From Candidatus Alistipes faecigallinarum (GTDB lineage Bacteria; Bacteroidota; Bacteroidia; Bacteroidales; Rikenellaceae), in contig DXDG01000027.1 in the NCBI GenBank assembly GCA_019115605.1, forward strand, positions 1 to 64,000: 64,000 nucleotides of DNA. The letters run 5' to 3'. The notes under the pieces are model-generated. The model saw only the letters and a list, made by a program, of their open reading frames with translations, made no database searches and was not told the DNA's origin. Shown here one piece after another: positions 54,764 to 63,804 of the stretch. A program made the translations under genes and the position numbers. How positions within the stretch are numbered: position 1 is the stretch's first letter; every line of letters starts with the position of its first letter.

Positions 54764-56020
54764 TCAGCTGCATCGGCGGACGATGCGCACGGTGGCCTGC
54801 GTGGCCTGCCGGATGAAGACCTGCCGTCCGATGGCATAGCGCCGCCACAGCTCGGGCGTATAGCCCCGGATGGTCAGCAGCTCCATGCGGTCGGTCTTCA
54901 TCACGTCGAAACCCGCCTGGCGCAACGCGCCGACCGCCTCGTCGATATGCCACGAATTGTCGACGCAGAGGCTCAGATTGACCGCCGAATTGTGGATCAG
55001 ATTGGCCTTGATGCGGAAGCGTTCGAGCAGCGAGAAGATCGTGGCGAACTTCTCCTCGAGCACGAACGAGAAGTCGCGCGAGCGGATCGTCAGCAGCACC
55101 TGGTCCTTCTTCAGGATCAGGATCGGCACGTCCACGGGCGCCGACATGCCGCGGATCACCGTGCCCGGCTTGCGCTTGTCGCCGAAAGGCCGCACATAGA
55201 GCGGAATGTTCTTGTTCTGCAGCGGCTTGATCGTCTTCGGGTGGATGATCTGCGCACCGCTGTAGGCCAGCTCGATCGTATCGAGGTAGTTCAGCTCGGC
55301 GATCTGCACGGCATCGGGGAAGATCTTCGGATCGGCATTCAGAATGCCGTCCACATCCTTCCACACCGACATCGACTCGGCATCGAGGATATTGGCCACC
55401 ACGGCGGCCGAGTAGTCCGAGCCCTCGCGGCCGAGCGTCGTCGTCGTGCCGTCGGGCGCTCCGCCGATGAAGCCCTGCCCCACGAAGATCGTCTCCGGGC
55501 AGCCGGCCAGCGCCTCCCTGAGCCGCGGCGCCGAGGCCTCGATATCAACGCCGGCATCCTTGTGGCGCTGCTCGGTGAGGAAGCAGCGGCGCATGTCGAT
55601 CCAGCGGTTCGGAACCCCGGCGTAGTTGAGGTATTCGGAGATGATCGTCGTCGAGACCAGCTCGCCGTAGGCGACAATGCGGTCGTACCACAGCTCCGCG
55701 TCGCAGGCCGCATAGCCCTCGCCCCCGGCAACCTGCTCCAGCTCGCCGAAGAGCCGCTCGACCGCGTCGAGCCGTTTGGGACCGCGCCACAGGTCGTCGA
55801 TGATCGCCGCATGGTACTCGCGCAGGGCGGCGATTTCGGCCCGCGCCTCTTCGGGGGCCTGACGCTGCACGGCCGCAAAGACCCGTTCGAGGGCATTCGT
55901 CGTCTTGCCCATCGCCGAGACGATGATGAAGAGGTGCTGCTCCTCGTCGATGATTTTGCGCAGGTTTCTCACGCCGTCGGCATTCCGCACCGAGGCACCG
56001 CCGAATTTATAGACTTTCAT
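54764..56020 (-). CDS. lysC: Aspartokinase
   Basis: 418 residues. The kinase domain starts with VYKFGGASV (KFGGxSV motif), then IVSAMGKTTN, GEGSDYSA-like GREGSDYSAA and WKDVDGIL. Two ACT domains follow in the last 130 residues, so end-product inhibition is likely. No homoserine dehydrogenase fusion is seen. It makes aspartyl phosphate, the substrate of the asd product. It lies 43 bases after the oligopeptidase gene. Confidence 0.95.
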   Translation of the reverse strand: MKVYKFGGASVRNADGVRNLRKIIDEEQHLFIIVSAMGKTTNALERVFAAVQRQAPEEARAEIAALREYHAAIIDDLWRGPKRLDAVERLFGELEQVAGGEGYAACDAELWYDRIVAYGELVSTTIISEYLNYAGVPNRWIDMRRCFLTEQRHKDAGVDIEASAPRLREALAGCPETIFVGQGFIGGAPDGTTTTLGREGSDYSAAVVANILDAESMSVWKDVDGILNADPKIFPDAVQIAELNYLDTIELAYSGAQIIHPKTIKPLQNKNIPLYVRPFGDKRKPGTVIRGMSAPVDVPILILKKDQVLLTIRSRDFSFVLEEKFATIFSLLERFRIKANLIHNSAVNLSLCVDNSWHIDEAVGALRQAGFDVMKTDRMELLTIRGYTPELWRRYAIGRQVFIRQATQATVRIVRRCS

Positions 56021-56062
56021 AGATCGGACTTCGTTTGCTTGTTTTCGTGTATTACTTGCCGG

Positions 56063-58207
56063 CTACTCCGCCTCCGCAACGGGACGGTAGGGCACGCCGA
56101 TATTCTGGAAAAGGAACGCATACATGTCGGTCGCCTCGTCGATGCGCTTCGAGGTGGGCTTGCCGGCGCCGTGGCCCGCCTTCGACTCGATGCGGATCAG
56201 CACCGGGGCATCGCCCCCCTGGCAATGCTGCAGCTGCGCGGCGAACTTGAACGAGTGGGCCGGAACGACGCGGTCGTCGTGGTCGGCCGTCATCACGAGC
56301 GTTGCGGGATACTTCTCGCCCTCCCTGAGGTTGTGCAGCGGGGAGTACTTGTAAATGTAGCCGAACTGCTCCTCATCCTCCGAGGTGCCGTACTCCACGG
56401 CCCAGCCCCAGCCGATCGTGAACTTGTGGTAGCGCAGCATGTCCAGCACGCCGACCTGCGGCAGGCAGACGGCAAAAAGATCGGGACGCTGCACCTCGCA
56501 GGCGCCGACCAGCAGTCCGCCGTTCGAGCCGCCGTTGATCGCCAGCCGCTCCTTCGAGGTATATTTTTCGGCAATCAGGTACTCGGCCGCCGCGATGAAG
56601 TCGTCGAAGACGTTCTGTTTGTTCTCCAGCATGCCCGCCCGATGCCACGCCTCGCCGTACTCCAGGCCGCCGCGCAGGTTGGCCACGCAGTAGATGCCGC
56701 CCTGCTCGACGAACATCAGCGCCGCGGGGCTGAATCCGGGGGTCAGGCTGATCTGGAAGCCTCCGTAGCCGTAGAGCAGGCAGGGGTTCTTGCCGTCGAG
56801 CTTCATATCCTTGCGGCGGGTGATGAACATCGGCACCCGCGTACCGTCCTTCGAGGGGTAGAAGACCTGCTCGGTGATGAAGAGCGACGGGTCGAAACGC
56901 ACCTCGGGCGCCTTGTAGAGCGTCGAGGCGCCCGTAGCGATGTCGTAGCGGTAGATCGTTGCGGGCGAGGTGTAGTTCGTCAGCGTATAATAGAGCTGCG
57001 TATCCTCCTTCTCGCCGTCGAAGCCTCCGACGGTGCCGATGGCCGGCAGCGCCACCTCGCGAACGAGCTTTCCGTCGTAGTCGTACTGGGCGATCTGGCT
57101 CTGCGCATCCTTGAGATACTGCGCAAACAGGTAGCCGCCGGCCGTGCCGACCCCTTCGAGCAGGTTCTGCCCGTGTTCGGGGATCACCACCTCGTCCTTC
57201 GAGGGATTGTTCAGGTCGATGCGCCGCAGCGCGTAGTTCGAGGCGTCGCGGTTGGTTACGTAGTAGAGCCATCCGTCGCGGACCGTTACCACGCCGTAGT
57301 CGGCGTCGAAGCCCGGCAGCAGCGTCCGGAAACGCTTCTCCGTGCTCTTCCGGAAGAGCACCTCCGTGCCGGAGGTTCCGTCCGAGGCCAGGACGAAGAG
57401 CCACTCGCCGTCCTCGCTCGGCCAGGCCCAGAAGTAACGCAGCGGATGGGCCGGGTCCTCATAGACGAGCCGGTCGGCCGACTGCGGCGTGCCGATGCGG
57501 TGGTAACAGATCTTCTGATACTGGTTCTGCTCGGAGTAGACGCCTCCCTTCGGTGCGTCATAGGCACTGTAATAGAACCCTTCGGAGTCGGGGGCCCACT
57601 GCGCCCCGGAGTTCTTCACCCAGTTGATGCGGTCTTCGGTCAGCTGTCCCGTGGCGGTGTCCATCACGCGGATCTCGACCCAGTCCGAGCCCGATGCCGC
57701 GGCGGCATAGGCCAGGTAGCGGCCGTCCTTCGAGAAGGAGGCGGCGGCCAGGGCCACCGTACCGTCCTCGGAGAGGGTGTTGGGATCGAGGAAGACCTCG
57801 CCCGCCTCACCGGGCGTCTTCGTGCGGTAGAGGACCGACTGGTTCTGCAGTCCGTCGTTATAGTAGTAGTACCACCAGTCGCCGTGCTTGGCGGGAGCAC
57901 CCTCCTTGGGGTAGTTCCACAGCTCGGTGAGGCGCTCGCGGATCGCATCGCGGAAGGGGATCTGCGCGAGGTAGTCCTCCGTTACGGCATTCTCGGCCGC
58001 AACCCACGCGGCCGTGGCCTCCGAGCGGTCGTCCTCGAGCCAGCGGTAGGGATCGGCGACCTCGGTGCCGAAATAGTTCTCCACGACCTCGCCGCGCTCG
58101 GTCTCGGGATAAGGTTGAAGTTTGATCTGCTTCATGGTATTGCAACTTGCCAGCACCGCGGCCGCACCCAGCAGCACGATGCCTCTACTCGATAGGAAAT
58201 GTTTCAT
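56063..58207 (-). CDS. Prolyl oligopeptidase-family lipoprotein (S9A)
   Basis: 714 residues with lipobox LASC (Cys22). The propeller domain runs to about residue 440 from VADPYRWLEDDRS. The hydrolase domain has NGGSNGG with nucleophile Ser561, Asp in MTADHDDRVVP and His in SKAGHGAG. It would cut short peptides after proline in the periplasm or on the surface. Its -7 box (TAACTTTG, 58233-58240) is shared in a divergent region with dapD. Confidence 0.94.
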   Translation of the reverse strand: MKHFLSSRGIVLLGAAAVLASCNTMKQIKLQPYPETERGEVVENYFGTEVADPYRWLEDDRSEATAAWVAAENAVTEDYLAQIPFRDAIRERLTELWNYPKEGAPAKHGDWWYYYYNDGLQNQSVLYRTKTPGEAGEVFLDPNTLSEDGTVALAAASFSKDGRYLAYAAAASGSDWVEIRVMDTATGQLTEDRINWVKNSGAQWAPDSEGFYYSAYDAPKGGVYSEQNQYQKICYHRIGTPQSADRLVYEDPAHPLRYFWAWPSEDGEWLFVLASDGTSGTEVLFRKSTEKRFRTLLPGFDADYGVVTVRDGWLYYVTNRDASNYALRRIDLNNPSKDEVVIPEHGQNLLEGVGTAGGYLFAQYLKDAQSQIAQYDYDGKLVREVALPAIGTVGGFDGEKEDTQLYYTLTNYTSPATIYRYDIATGASTLYKAPEVRFDPSLFITEQVFYPSKDGTRVPMFITRRKDMKLDGKNPCLLYGYGGFQISLTPGFSPAALMFVEQGGIYCVANLRGGLEYGEAWHRAGMLENKQNVFDDFIAAAEYLIAEKYTSKERLAINGGSNGGLLVGACEVQRPDLFAVCLPQVGVLDMLRYHKFTIGWGWAVEYGTSEDEEQFGYIYKYSPLHNLREGEKYPATLVMTADHDDRVVPAHSFKFAAQLQHCQGGDAPVLIRIESKAGHGAGKPTSKRIDEATDMYAFLFQNIGVPYRPVAEAE

Positions 58208-58232
58208 AGCGCGACTTTAGAGGATGATGTGG

Positions 58233-58240
58233 CAAAGTTA
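58233..58240 (-). promoter_or_regulatory. -7 box TAACTTTG for the oligopeptidase gene
   Basis: Exact TAnnTTTG on the minus strand, 25 bases before the ATG at 58207. Confidence 0.6.
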
Positions 58241-58261
58241 AAAAAAATCGCAGAAATTCCG

Positions 58262-58269
58262 TACCTTTG
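58262..58269 (+). promoter_or_regulatory. -7 box TACCTTTG for dapD-birA
   Basis: Exact TAnnTTTG, 85 bases before the dapD ATG, so dapD has a longer leader than most genes here. Confidence 0.55.
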
Positions 58270-58354
58270 ACCGCGACAAGCTCTCCGCGGTGGGAAAAAG
58301 GGGTTCCGAAACCCCGGGCAACCCGGCGGAGGCGCCACAAAAACCGGAAAAAAC

Positions 58355-59182
58355 ATGTACGAAGAACTCAAGACAATAATCGAAAAGGCATGGGAGGAGC
58401 GCTCCCTGCTGCAGCAGGCCCCGACGCAGGAGGCCGTGCGCGAAGTGATCGAACTCGTGGACAAGGGCCGGCTGCGCACGGCCGAGCCGCTCGACGCCGA
58501 AAAGAGCGAGTGGCGCGTGAACGAATGGGTCAAGAAGGCCGTGATCCTCTACTTCCCGATGCAGCCCATGCGCCGCATGGAGGCCGGGGAGCTCGAGTGG
58601 TACGACAAGATGGAGCTCAAGCACGGCTACGAGGAGCTGGGCGTGCGCGTCGTGCCCCACGCCGTGGCACGCTACGGCGCCTACATCGCCCCCGGGGCGA
58701 TCCTCATGCCCTCGTATGTCAATATCGGCGCCTACGTCGATACGGGTACGATGGTCGATACGTGGGCCACGGTAGGCTCGTGCGCGCAGATCGGACGGCA
58801 TGTCCACCTCTCGGGCGGCGTGGGCATCGGCGGCGTGCTGGAGCCCGTGCAGGCCGCACCGGTCATCATCGAGGACCACTGTTTCATCGGCTCGCGCTCG
58901 ATCGTCGTCGAGGGGGCGCACGTCTGTCGCGAGGCGGTGCTCGGATCGAACACCGTGATCACCGGCTCGACGCACATCATCGACGTTACGGGATCGGAAC
59001 CGGTAACCTACAAGGGTTACGTCCCGCCCCGCGCGGTGGTCGTACCGGGAAGCTACCGCAAGCAGTTCCCCGCGGGCGAATACAGCGTCTCGTGCGCGCT
59101 GATCATCGGACGCCGCAAGGAGTCCACCGACAAGAAAACCTCGCTGAACGACGCCCTGCGCGATTTCGGCGTCTCGGCATAA
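58355..59182 (+). CDS. dapD: Tetrahydrodipicolinate N-succinyltransferase
   Basis: 275 residues. A helical N-terminal domain precedes a left-handed beta-helix of hexapeptide repeats: VPHAVARYGAYIAPGAILMPS, VNIGAYVDTGTMVDTWATVGSCAQIG and GVGIGGVLEP in order. It succinylates tetrahydrodipicolinate on the way to diaminopimelate and lysine. The next gene, birA, starts 12 bases on. Confidence 0.96.
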   Translation: MYEELKTIIEKAWEERSLLQQAPTQEAVREVIELVDKGRLRTAEPLDAEKSEWRVNEWVKKAVILYFPMQPMRRMEAGELEWYDKMELKHGYEELGVRVVPHAVARYGAYIAPGAILMPSYVNIGAYVDTGTMVDTWATVGSCAQIGRHVHLSGGVGIGGVLEPVQAAPVIIEDHCFIGSRSIVVEGAHVCREAVLGSNTVITGSTHIIDVTGSEPVTYKGYVPPRAVVVPGSYRKQFPAGEYSVSCALIIGRRKESTDKKTSLNDALRDFGVSA

Positions 59183-59194
59183 CGGCTTTCAGGC

Positions 59195-59926
59195 ATGATT
59201 TACCGCATCGAAGAGACCACCTCGACCAACGACGACGCCAAGCGGCCCGAGTACGGCCACGACGACATCATCTGGGCCGAGCGGCAGACCGCCGGCCGCG
59301 GACAGCGCGGCCACACCTGGATCAGCCGCGCGGAGGAGAGCCTCACCTTCTCGCACATCCTCACGCCGACGTTCCTGCCCGTCGTCGAGCAGTTCCGCCT
59401 CGTCGAACTGGTGGCGCTGGCCCTGACGGACAGTTTCGACGAGTTCGGCATCGACACGCGCATCAAGTGGACGAACGACATCTACGTCGGCGACCGCAAG
59501 ATGGTCGGCATCCTCATCGAACACAGCTACTCGGGACCGACGCTCGCCCGCACGATCCTCGGCACGGGCATCAACGTCAACCAGACGGAGTTCGACCCCG
59601 CGCTGCCCAACCCGATCTCGATGGCCCAGGCCGCCGGGCGGCGGTTCGACCGGGAGGATGTGCTCGAAACCTACCGCCGCCACGCCGCACGCCGCTACGC
59701 GCAGCTCGAACGGGGCGAATACGCCGCGCTCGAAGAGGAGTACCGCCGGCGGATGTACCGCCTGGGCGAGCGGCACCCGTTCCGCCTGGCCGACGGCACG
59801 CTCCTTGAGGCCGTGATCGAAGGGGTGCGCCCCACGGGCGAGCTGCTGCTGCGCCACGACGACGGGACGCTCCGCGGCTACCTCTTCCGCGAGGTGGAGT
59901 TCGTCATCGCGGGCCGCGACCGCTGA
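59195..59926 (+). CDS. birA: Biotin--protein ligase (monofunctional)
   Basis: 243 residues without an N-terminal helix-turn-helix, so it is a ligase only, not a repressor. TTSTND at the start, the biotin/ATP loop AGRGQRGHTW, the KWTNDIYV segment and GTGINVNQT are the active-site marks. It biotinylates carboxylase carrier subunits. Co-transcribed with dapD by position. Confidence 0.94.
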   Translation: MIYRIEETTSTNDDAKRPEYGHDDIIWAERQTAGRGQRGHTWISRAEESLTFSHILTPTFLPVVEQFRLVELVALALTDSFDEFGIDTRIKWTNDIYVGDRKMVGILIEHSYSGPTLARTILGTGINVNQTEFDPALPNPISMAQAAGRRFDREDVLETYRRHAARRYAQLERGEYAALEEEYRRRMYRLGERHPFRLADGTLLEAVIEGVRPTGELLLRHDDGTLRGYLFREVEFVIAGRDR

Positions 59927-59973
59927 ACGGCGCGGCCGCCGCATGCCGCCGCCGGAAAAAAGTGCCGGAAAGT

Positions 59974-60004
59974 GTTGTCCATGCGGAAATAACGACTATC
60001 TTTG
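59974..60004 (+). promoter_or_regulatory. Promoter of gcvH
   Basis: GTTG (59974-59977, one mismatch), 19 bases, TATCTTTG (59997-60004), 29 bases before the ATG. Confidence 0.65.
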
Positions 60005-60033
60005 CATTACGAAATCATAAAAACGCAAATACC

Positions 60034-60411
60034 ATGAACGTACCTGCCAATCTGAAATACTCGAACGACCACGAGTGGTGCCGTGTCGAGGGAGACGTAG
60101 CCGTTATCGGCATCACCGACTTTGCCCAGAGCCAGCTGGGCGACATCGTCTTCGTGGACGTGCCGACCGTCGGCGAGACGCTCGCCGCAGGCGAGGTCTT
60201 CGGATCGATCGAGGCCGTGAAGACCGTCAGCGACGCCTTCCTGCCGGTCGGCGGCGAGGTGGTGGAGTTCAACGAGGCCGTGGATGCCGACCCCTCCATC
60301 GTCAACAAGGATGCCTACGGCGAGGGCTGGCTCGTCAAGGTCCGCATGAGCGATCCCGCGGAGTACGACGCCCTGCTCACGCCCGAGCAGTATACCGAGC
60401 TGATCGGATAA
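60034..60411 (+). CDS. gcvH: Glycine cleavage system H protein
   Basis: 125 residues from the ATG at 60034; the frame is open upstream but that would include the promoter. The lipoylated lysine is Lys63 in SIEAVKTVSD. YSNDHEWCRV and GEGWLVKVRMSD are family marks. It carries the aminomethyl group between the P and T proteins. The other gcv genes are not in this window. Confidence 0.96.
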   Translation: MNVPANLKYSNDHEWCRVEGDVAVIGITDFAQSQLGDIVFVDVPTVGETLAAGEVFGSIEAVKTVSDAFLPVGGEVVEFNEAVDADPSIVNKDAYGEGWLVKVRMSDPAEYDALLTPEQYTELIG

Positions 60412-60435
60412 TCCGAACCCGGTCCCGTCAATGAC

Positions 60436-60468
60436 AAGACAGCCTGCCGCAAAGCAGGCTGTCTTTCG
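60436..60468 (+). terminator. gcvH terminator
   Basis: AAGACAGCCTGC (60436-60447), short loop, GCAGGCTGTCTT (60454-60465), then TCG. Twelve-base stem with a short T-run. Confidence 0.82.
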
Positions 60469-60522
60469 TTTCCGGAGCGGCCAGCTTCGCCCGGGACCGG
60501 AAGCGCACCGGATGCCGGGCAC

Positions 60523-60552
60523 AAAAAACCGGGACCGCCGCAACGGCCCCGG
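60523..60552 (-). terminator. greA terminator
   Basis: Minus-strand stem CCGGG/CCCGG with an inner GCCG/CGGC pairing, followed by TTTTTT. It lies about 70 bases after the greA stop. Confidence 0.65.
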
Positions 60553-60622
60553 AGTCGGAAAGGAGTCCCGTCGAAACGGCTCCCCGTATGTCATGCGGCT
60601 CGCGAAGGTGCCTGCCGGTGCA

Positions 60623-61099
60623 TCAGATGCTGATGTCGAGGATCTCGAAGTGAATCGTGCCGGCCGGAACCTCGACATCCACGCGATCGCCCTTCTTGTG
60701 GCCGAGCAGCGCCTTGGCGATCGGCGTACCGATGGCCAGCTTGCCCTCGCGCAGGTTGGCCTCGTGTTCGGCGACGATCGTATAGACCATCTGCTTGTTG
60801 GTATTGTGGTTGAGCAACGTAACCTTGCTCAGGATCTGCACCTTGCTCTTGTCGATCTTCGACTCGTCGATGACCCGTGCATTGGCGATCGTATCCTCGA
60901 GCTTGGCGATACGCATCTCCAGCAGACCCTGCGCCTCGCGGGCAGCGTCGTACTCCGCGTTCTCCGAAAGGTCGCCCTTGTCGCGCGCTTCAGCGATCGC
61001 CGCCGAAATCGCCGGACGCTCGACGGAACGCATGTGGTCGAGCTCGTCCTTGAGCTTCTTGTAACCCTCCGCTGTCAGATAAATAGTCTCTTTTGCCAT
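60623..61099 (-). CDS. greA: Transcription elongation factor GreA
   Basis: 158 residues. The N-terminal coiled coil carries the tip acids DKGDLSENAEYDAARE (with the conserved Asp and Glu), and the C-terminal FKBP-like domain has GTPIAKALLGHKKGD. It rescues backtracked RNA polymerase by stimulating transcript cleavage. Own promoter, single gene. Confidence 0.97.
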   Translation of the reverse strand: MAKETIYLTAEGYKKLKDELDHMRSVERPAISAAIAEARDKGDLSENAEYDAAREAQGLLEMRIAKLEDTIANARVIDESKIDKSKVQILSKVTLLNHNTNKQMVYTIVAEHEANLREGKLAIGTPIAKALLGHKKGDRVDVEVPAGTIHFEILDISI

Positions 61100-61163
61100 A
61101 AAAAAACATAAAAAATAAAGAATCCTGACCCGCGAAGATCAGAACCCTGTTGCTTTGTACAAG

Positions 61164-61195
61164 CAAAGATACGAAGCAAATTCCATATTTCCAAA
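61164..61195 (-). promoter_or_regulatory. Promoter of greA
   Basis: Minus strand: TTTG (61195-61192), 20 bases, TATCTTTG (61171-61164). A full consensus pair, about 65 bases before the ATG. Confidence 0.85.
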
Positions 61196-61348
61196 TCTTT
61201 TTCGGGTTTTCCGCAACCTCCTGCGGACAACGCTCCGAAGCGGCCGGAGCAGCCCCTTTCAGCGCTTCCCGCCCGGCACGCCGTCCGGCCGCGACCCGAC
61301 TGCGGACTTCGCAACGGAAAGGCCGCGGCCGAAGGCAATAATTTTTTT

Positions 61349-61379
61349 TTTGCAAATCGTTAATTTATGCGTAACTTTG
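61349..61379 (+). promoter_or_regulatory. Promoter of the bamD operon
   Basis: TTTG (61349-61352), 19 bases, TAACTTTG (61372-61379), 29 bases before the bamD ATG. Confidence 0.82.
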
Positions 61380-61408
61380 CGCGATAAAGCGCCGTAAAAG
61401 ATTCATCG

Positions 61409-62230
61409 ATGAAGCAGAAATTCGTATATGCCGTATGCGGGACGGTTGTGGCCGTCTTCCTTGTCGGATGTTCCGGCATCAGCGCCCTGCTCAAAAGCGG
61501 ACAGCCCGAACTGATCTACAGCAAGGCGCTGGAGTACTACAAGATCGGCAAGTGGCAGCGCGCCTCGACCCTCTTCGAGGGGGTGCAGCCTTACTACACA
61601 GGCACCGCGCGCGAAGACAGCATCTCGTTCTACAACGCATACTGCAAGTTCAAGAACCGCGACTATGATGCGGCATCGACCCTGCTTGACGAATTCCGCC
61701 GCAAGTTCGGCCGCAGCGCCTTCATCGAGGATGCCGAAGGCATGTATGCCCTCTGCTACTACTACCTCGCACCGGGGCCCACGCGCGACCAGACGATGAC
61801 CGGACAGGCCATCATGGCCATCAACGAGTTCATCGCCCGCTACCCGCAGAGCGAACAGATCGAGAACTTCCGGAAGATCAACGAGGAGCTCAACGGCCGC
61901 CTGCACGAAAAGGCCTACCTGAACGCCTACACCTACTACAAGATCGGACGCTACAAATCCGCCATCGTCGCATTGAAAAATGCCCTGAAACAGTATCCCG
62001 ACACCGAACACCGCGAGGAGATGATGTATCTGATCGTCGATTCGAGCTACCGTCTGGCAAGCAACTCGGTCGTCGAGAAACAGACGGACCGCTACCTGGA
62101 CATGCTCGACTCCTATCTCTCGTTCCGCGAGGAGTTCCCCGAGTCGAAATACCTCAAGGAGCTCGAACGCATGGCCCAGCACGCCCGCGACTACCTGGAT
62201 CGCAACAACAAGGACAACAACGAAGAATAG
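61409..62230 (+). CDS. bamD: Outer membrane assembly lipoprotein BamD
   Basis: 273 residues with lipobox FLVGC (Cys21). The remainder is TPR-like helices: ALEYYKIGKWQRASTLFEG, then a later AYTYYKIGRYKSAIVAL repeat. BamD works with BamA to insert barrels in the outer membrane. Head of the bamD-rpoZ-coaBC-recN run typical of this phylum; rpoZ starts two bases after it. Confidence 0.93.
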   Translation: MKQKFVYAVCGTVVAVFLVGCSGISALLKSGQPELIYSKALEYYKIGKWQRASTLFEGVQPYYTGTAREDSISFYNAYCKFKNRDYDAASTLLDEFRRKFGRSAFIEDAEGMYALCYYYLAPGPTRDQTMTGQAIMAINEFIARYPQSEQIENFRKINEELNGRLHEKAYLNAYTYYKIGRYKSAIVALKNALKQYPDTEHREEMMYLIVDSSYRLASNSVVEKQTDRYLDMLDSYLSFREEFPESKYLKELERMAQHARDYLDRNNKDNNEE

Positions 62231-62232
62231 AG

Positions 62233-62565
62233 ATGGAAATCAAGAAGAACATCCCCAACAACACCATCACGCGCAAGCTGGTGGATCTGGACAAGGAGAC
62301 CGGCAACATCTACGAGAGCGTGAACATCATCGCGCGCCGTGCCAACCAGATTGCCACGGAACTCAAGACCGAGCTCAACCGCAAGCTCGCCGATTTCTCG
62401 TCGCCCACGGATACGATGGAGGAGACCTTCGAAAACCGGGAGCAGATCGAGATCTCGCGCTACTACGAGCGGCTGCCCAAACCGGTGATCATCGCCACCG
62501 AGGAGTTCCTCGACCACGAACTGCTCTACAAGGAGGGCAAGGACGGCGAGCTGAAGGAGATCTAA
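62233..62565 (+). CDS. rpoZ: RNA polymerase omega subunit
   Basis: 110 residues, the Bacteroidota form. TGNIYESVNIIARRANQIA matches the omega core helix, with a longer acidic C-terminal part. It helps assemble RNA polymerase by holding the beta-prime subunit. Between bamD and coaBC, with 14 bases to the next start. Confidence 0.9.
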   Translation: MEIKKNIPNNTITRKLVDLDKETGNIYESVNIIARRANQIATELKTELNRKLADFSSPTDTMEETFENREQIEISRYYERLPKPVIIATEEFLDHELLYKEGKDGELKEI

Positions 62566-62579
62566 CCGACGACAATACG

Positions 62580-63797
62580 ATGGCTTCCGACGTTACGGCC
62601 CTTCCGCTCGAAGGACGCCGCATCCTGCTGGGCATCACGGGTAGCATAGCAGCCTACAAGGCGGCTGTGCTTTGTCGTTTATTGAAGTGTGCCGGCGCCG
62701 AGGTCCGGGTGGTGATGACCCCCCTGGCCAAGCAGTTCATCACGCCGTTGACGATGGCCACGCTCTCGAAAAATCCCATTCTGGTGGAGTTCTTCGATCC
62801 GGAAAACGGTGCGTGGAACTCGCACGTTGCCCTGGGCGAGTGGGCCGACTGCTACCTGATCGCCCCCGCCACGGCCAACACGCTGGCCAAGATGGCCGCG
62901 GGCGTCGCCGACAACCTGCTGCTGACGACCTACCTCTCGGCACGCTGCCCGGTGGTCGTGGCCCCGGCCATGGACCTCGACATGTATGCCCACGAGGCGA
63001 CGCAGCAGAACCTCCGCACGCTCCGCTCGCGCGGCGTGGAGATCATCGAGCCCGCAGAGGGCGAGCTGGCGAGCGGTCTGCGGGGCAAGGGCCGCATGTC
63101 CGAACCCGAGCAGACCACGGCCTTCGTGGCGGAGCTGCTCGACGAAAAAAAAAAGAGCCTCGCCGGTAAACGGATGATCGTTACGGCCGGGGCGACGATC
63201 GAGGCCATCGACCCCGTGCGGTTCATCTCGAACCATTCGTCGGGCAAGATGGGCTACGCCATCGCCGGGGAGCTGGCGGCACGCGGCGCCGAGGTTACCC
63301 TCATCACGGGCCGCACAGCCCTCTCCACACCGCGGGGTGTCCGCCGCGTGGATGTCCTCTCCGCCGCGGAGATGTATGCGGAGGCGGTCCGGGCCTATGC
63401 GGAGGCCGACGGCGGGGTGATGTGTGCCGCCGTGGCGGACTACACGCCCGCGGAGGTTGCACAGACCAAGATCAGGAAACACGACGGCGAGATGACCCTC
63501 ACCCTGCGCCGCACGCAGGATATCGCCGCCGAACTGGGCCGCCAAAAGGGCGACCGCCTGCTCGTGGGCTTCGCCCTCGAAACCGACGACGAGGAGGCGC
63601 ATGCCGAGGAGAAGCTCCGCAGGAAGAACTTCGACTTCATCGTACTCAACTCGCTGCGCTATGCGGGCGCGGGCTTCCGCGGCGACACGAACAAGGTAAC
63701 GTTCATCGACCGCGCGGGCCGCGAGGAGCTGCCCCTGCTCTCCAAGCGCGAGGTCGCCCGGCGCATTGCCGACAAAATCGAAACCTTTCTGAAATAA
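62580..63797 (+). CDS. coaBC: Bifunctional phosphopantothenoylcysteine decarboxylase/ligase
   Basis: 405 residues. The CoaC half (1-190) has GITGSIAAYKAAVL, SHVALGEWAD with the catalytic-type His, PATANTLAKMAAG and APAMDLDMY. The CoaB half (about 195-405) has VTAGATIEAIDPVRFISNHSSGKMG in sequence, then AVADYTPAE. It makes 4'-phosphopantetheine for coenzyme A. recN starts seven bases later. Confidence 0.96.
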   Translation: MASDVTALPLEGRRILLGITGSIAAYKAAVLCRLLKCAGAEVRVVMTPLAKQFITPLTMATLSKNPILVEFFDPENGAWNSHVALGEWADCYLIAPATANTLAKMAAGVADNLLLTTYLSARCPVVVAPAMDLDMYAHEATQQNLRTLRSRGVEIIEPAEGELASGLRGKGRMSEPEQTTAFVAELLDEKKKSLAGKRMIVTAGATIEAIDPVRFISNHSSGKMGYAIAGELAARGAEVTLITGRTALSTPRGVRRVDVLSAAEMYAEAVRAYAEADGGVMCAAVADYTPAEVAQTKIRKHDGEMTLTLRRTQDIAAELGRQKGDRLLVGFALETDDEEAHAEEKLRRKNFDFIVLNSLRYAGAGFRGDTNKVTFIDRAGREELPLLSKREVARRIADKIETFLK

Positions 63798-63804
63798 TTC
63801 CACC

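Noticed and set aside
54752..58195. 1147-codon plus-strand open frame opposite lysC and the oligopeptidase
   Set aside because: Spans two real genes and the gap between them in antisense; no recognisable domain or start signal.
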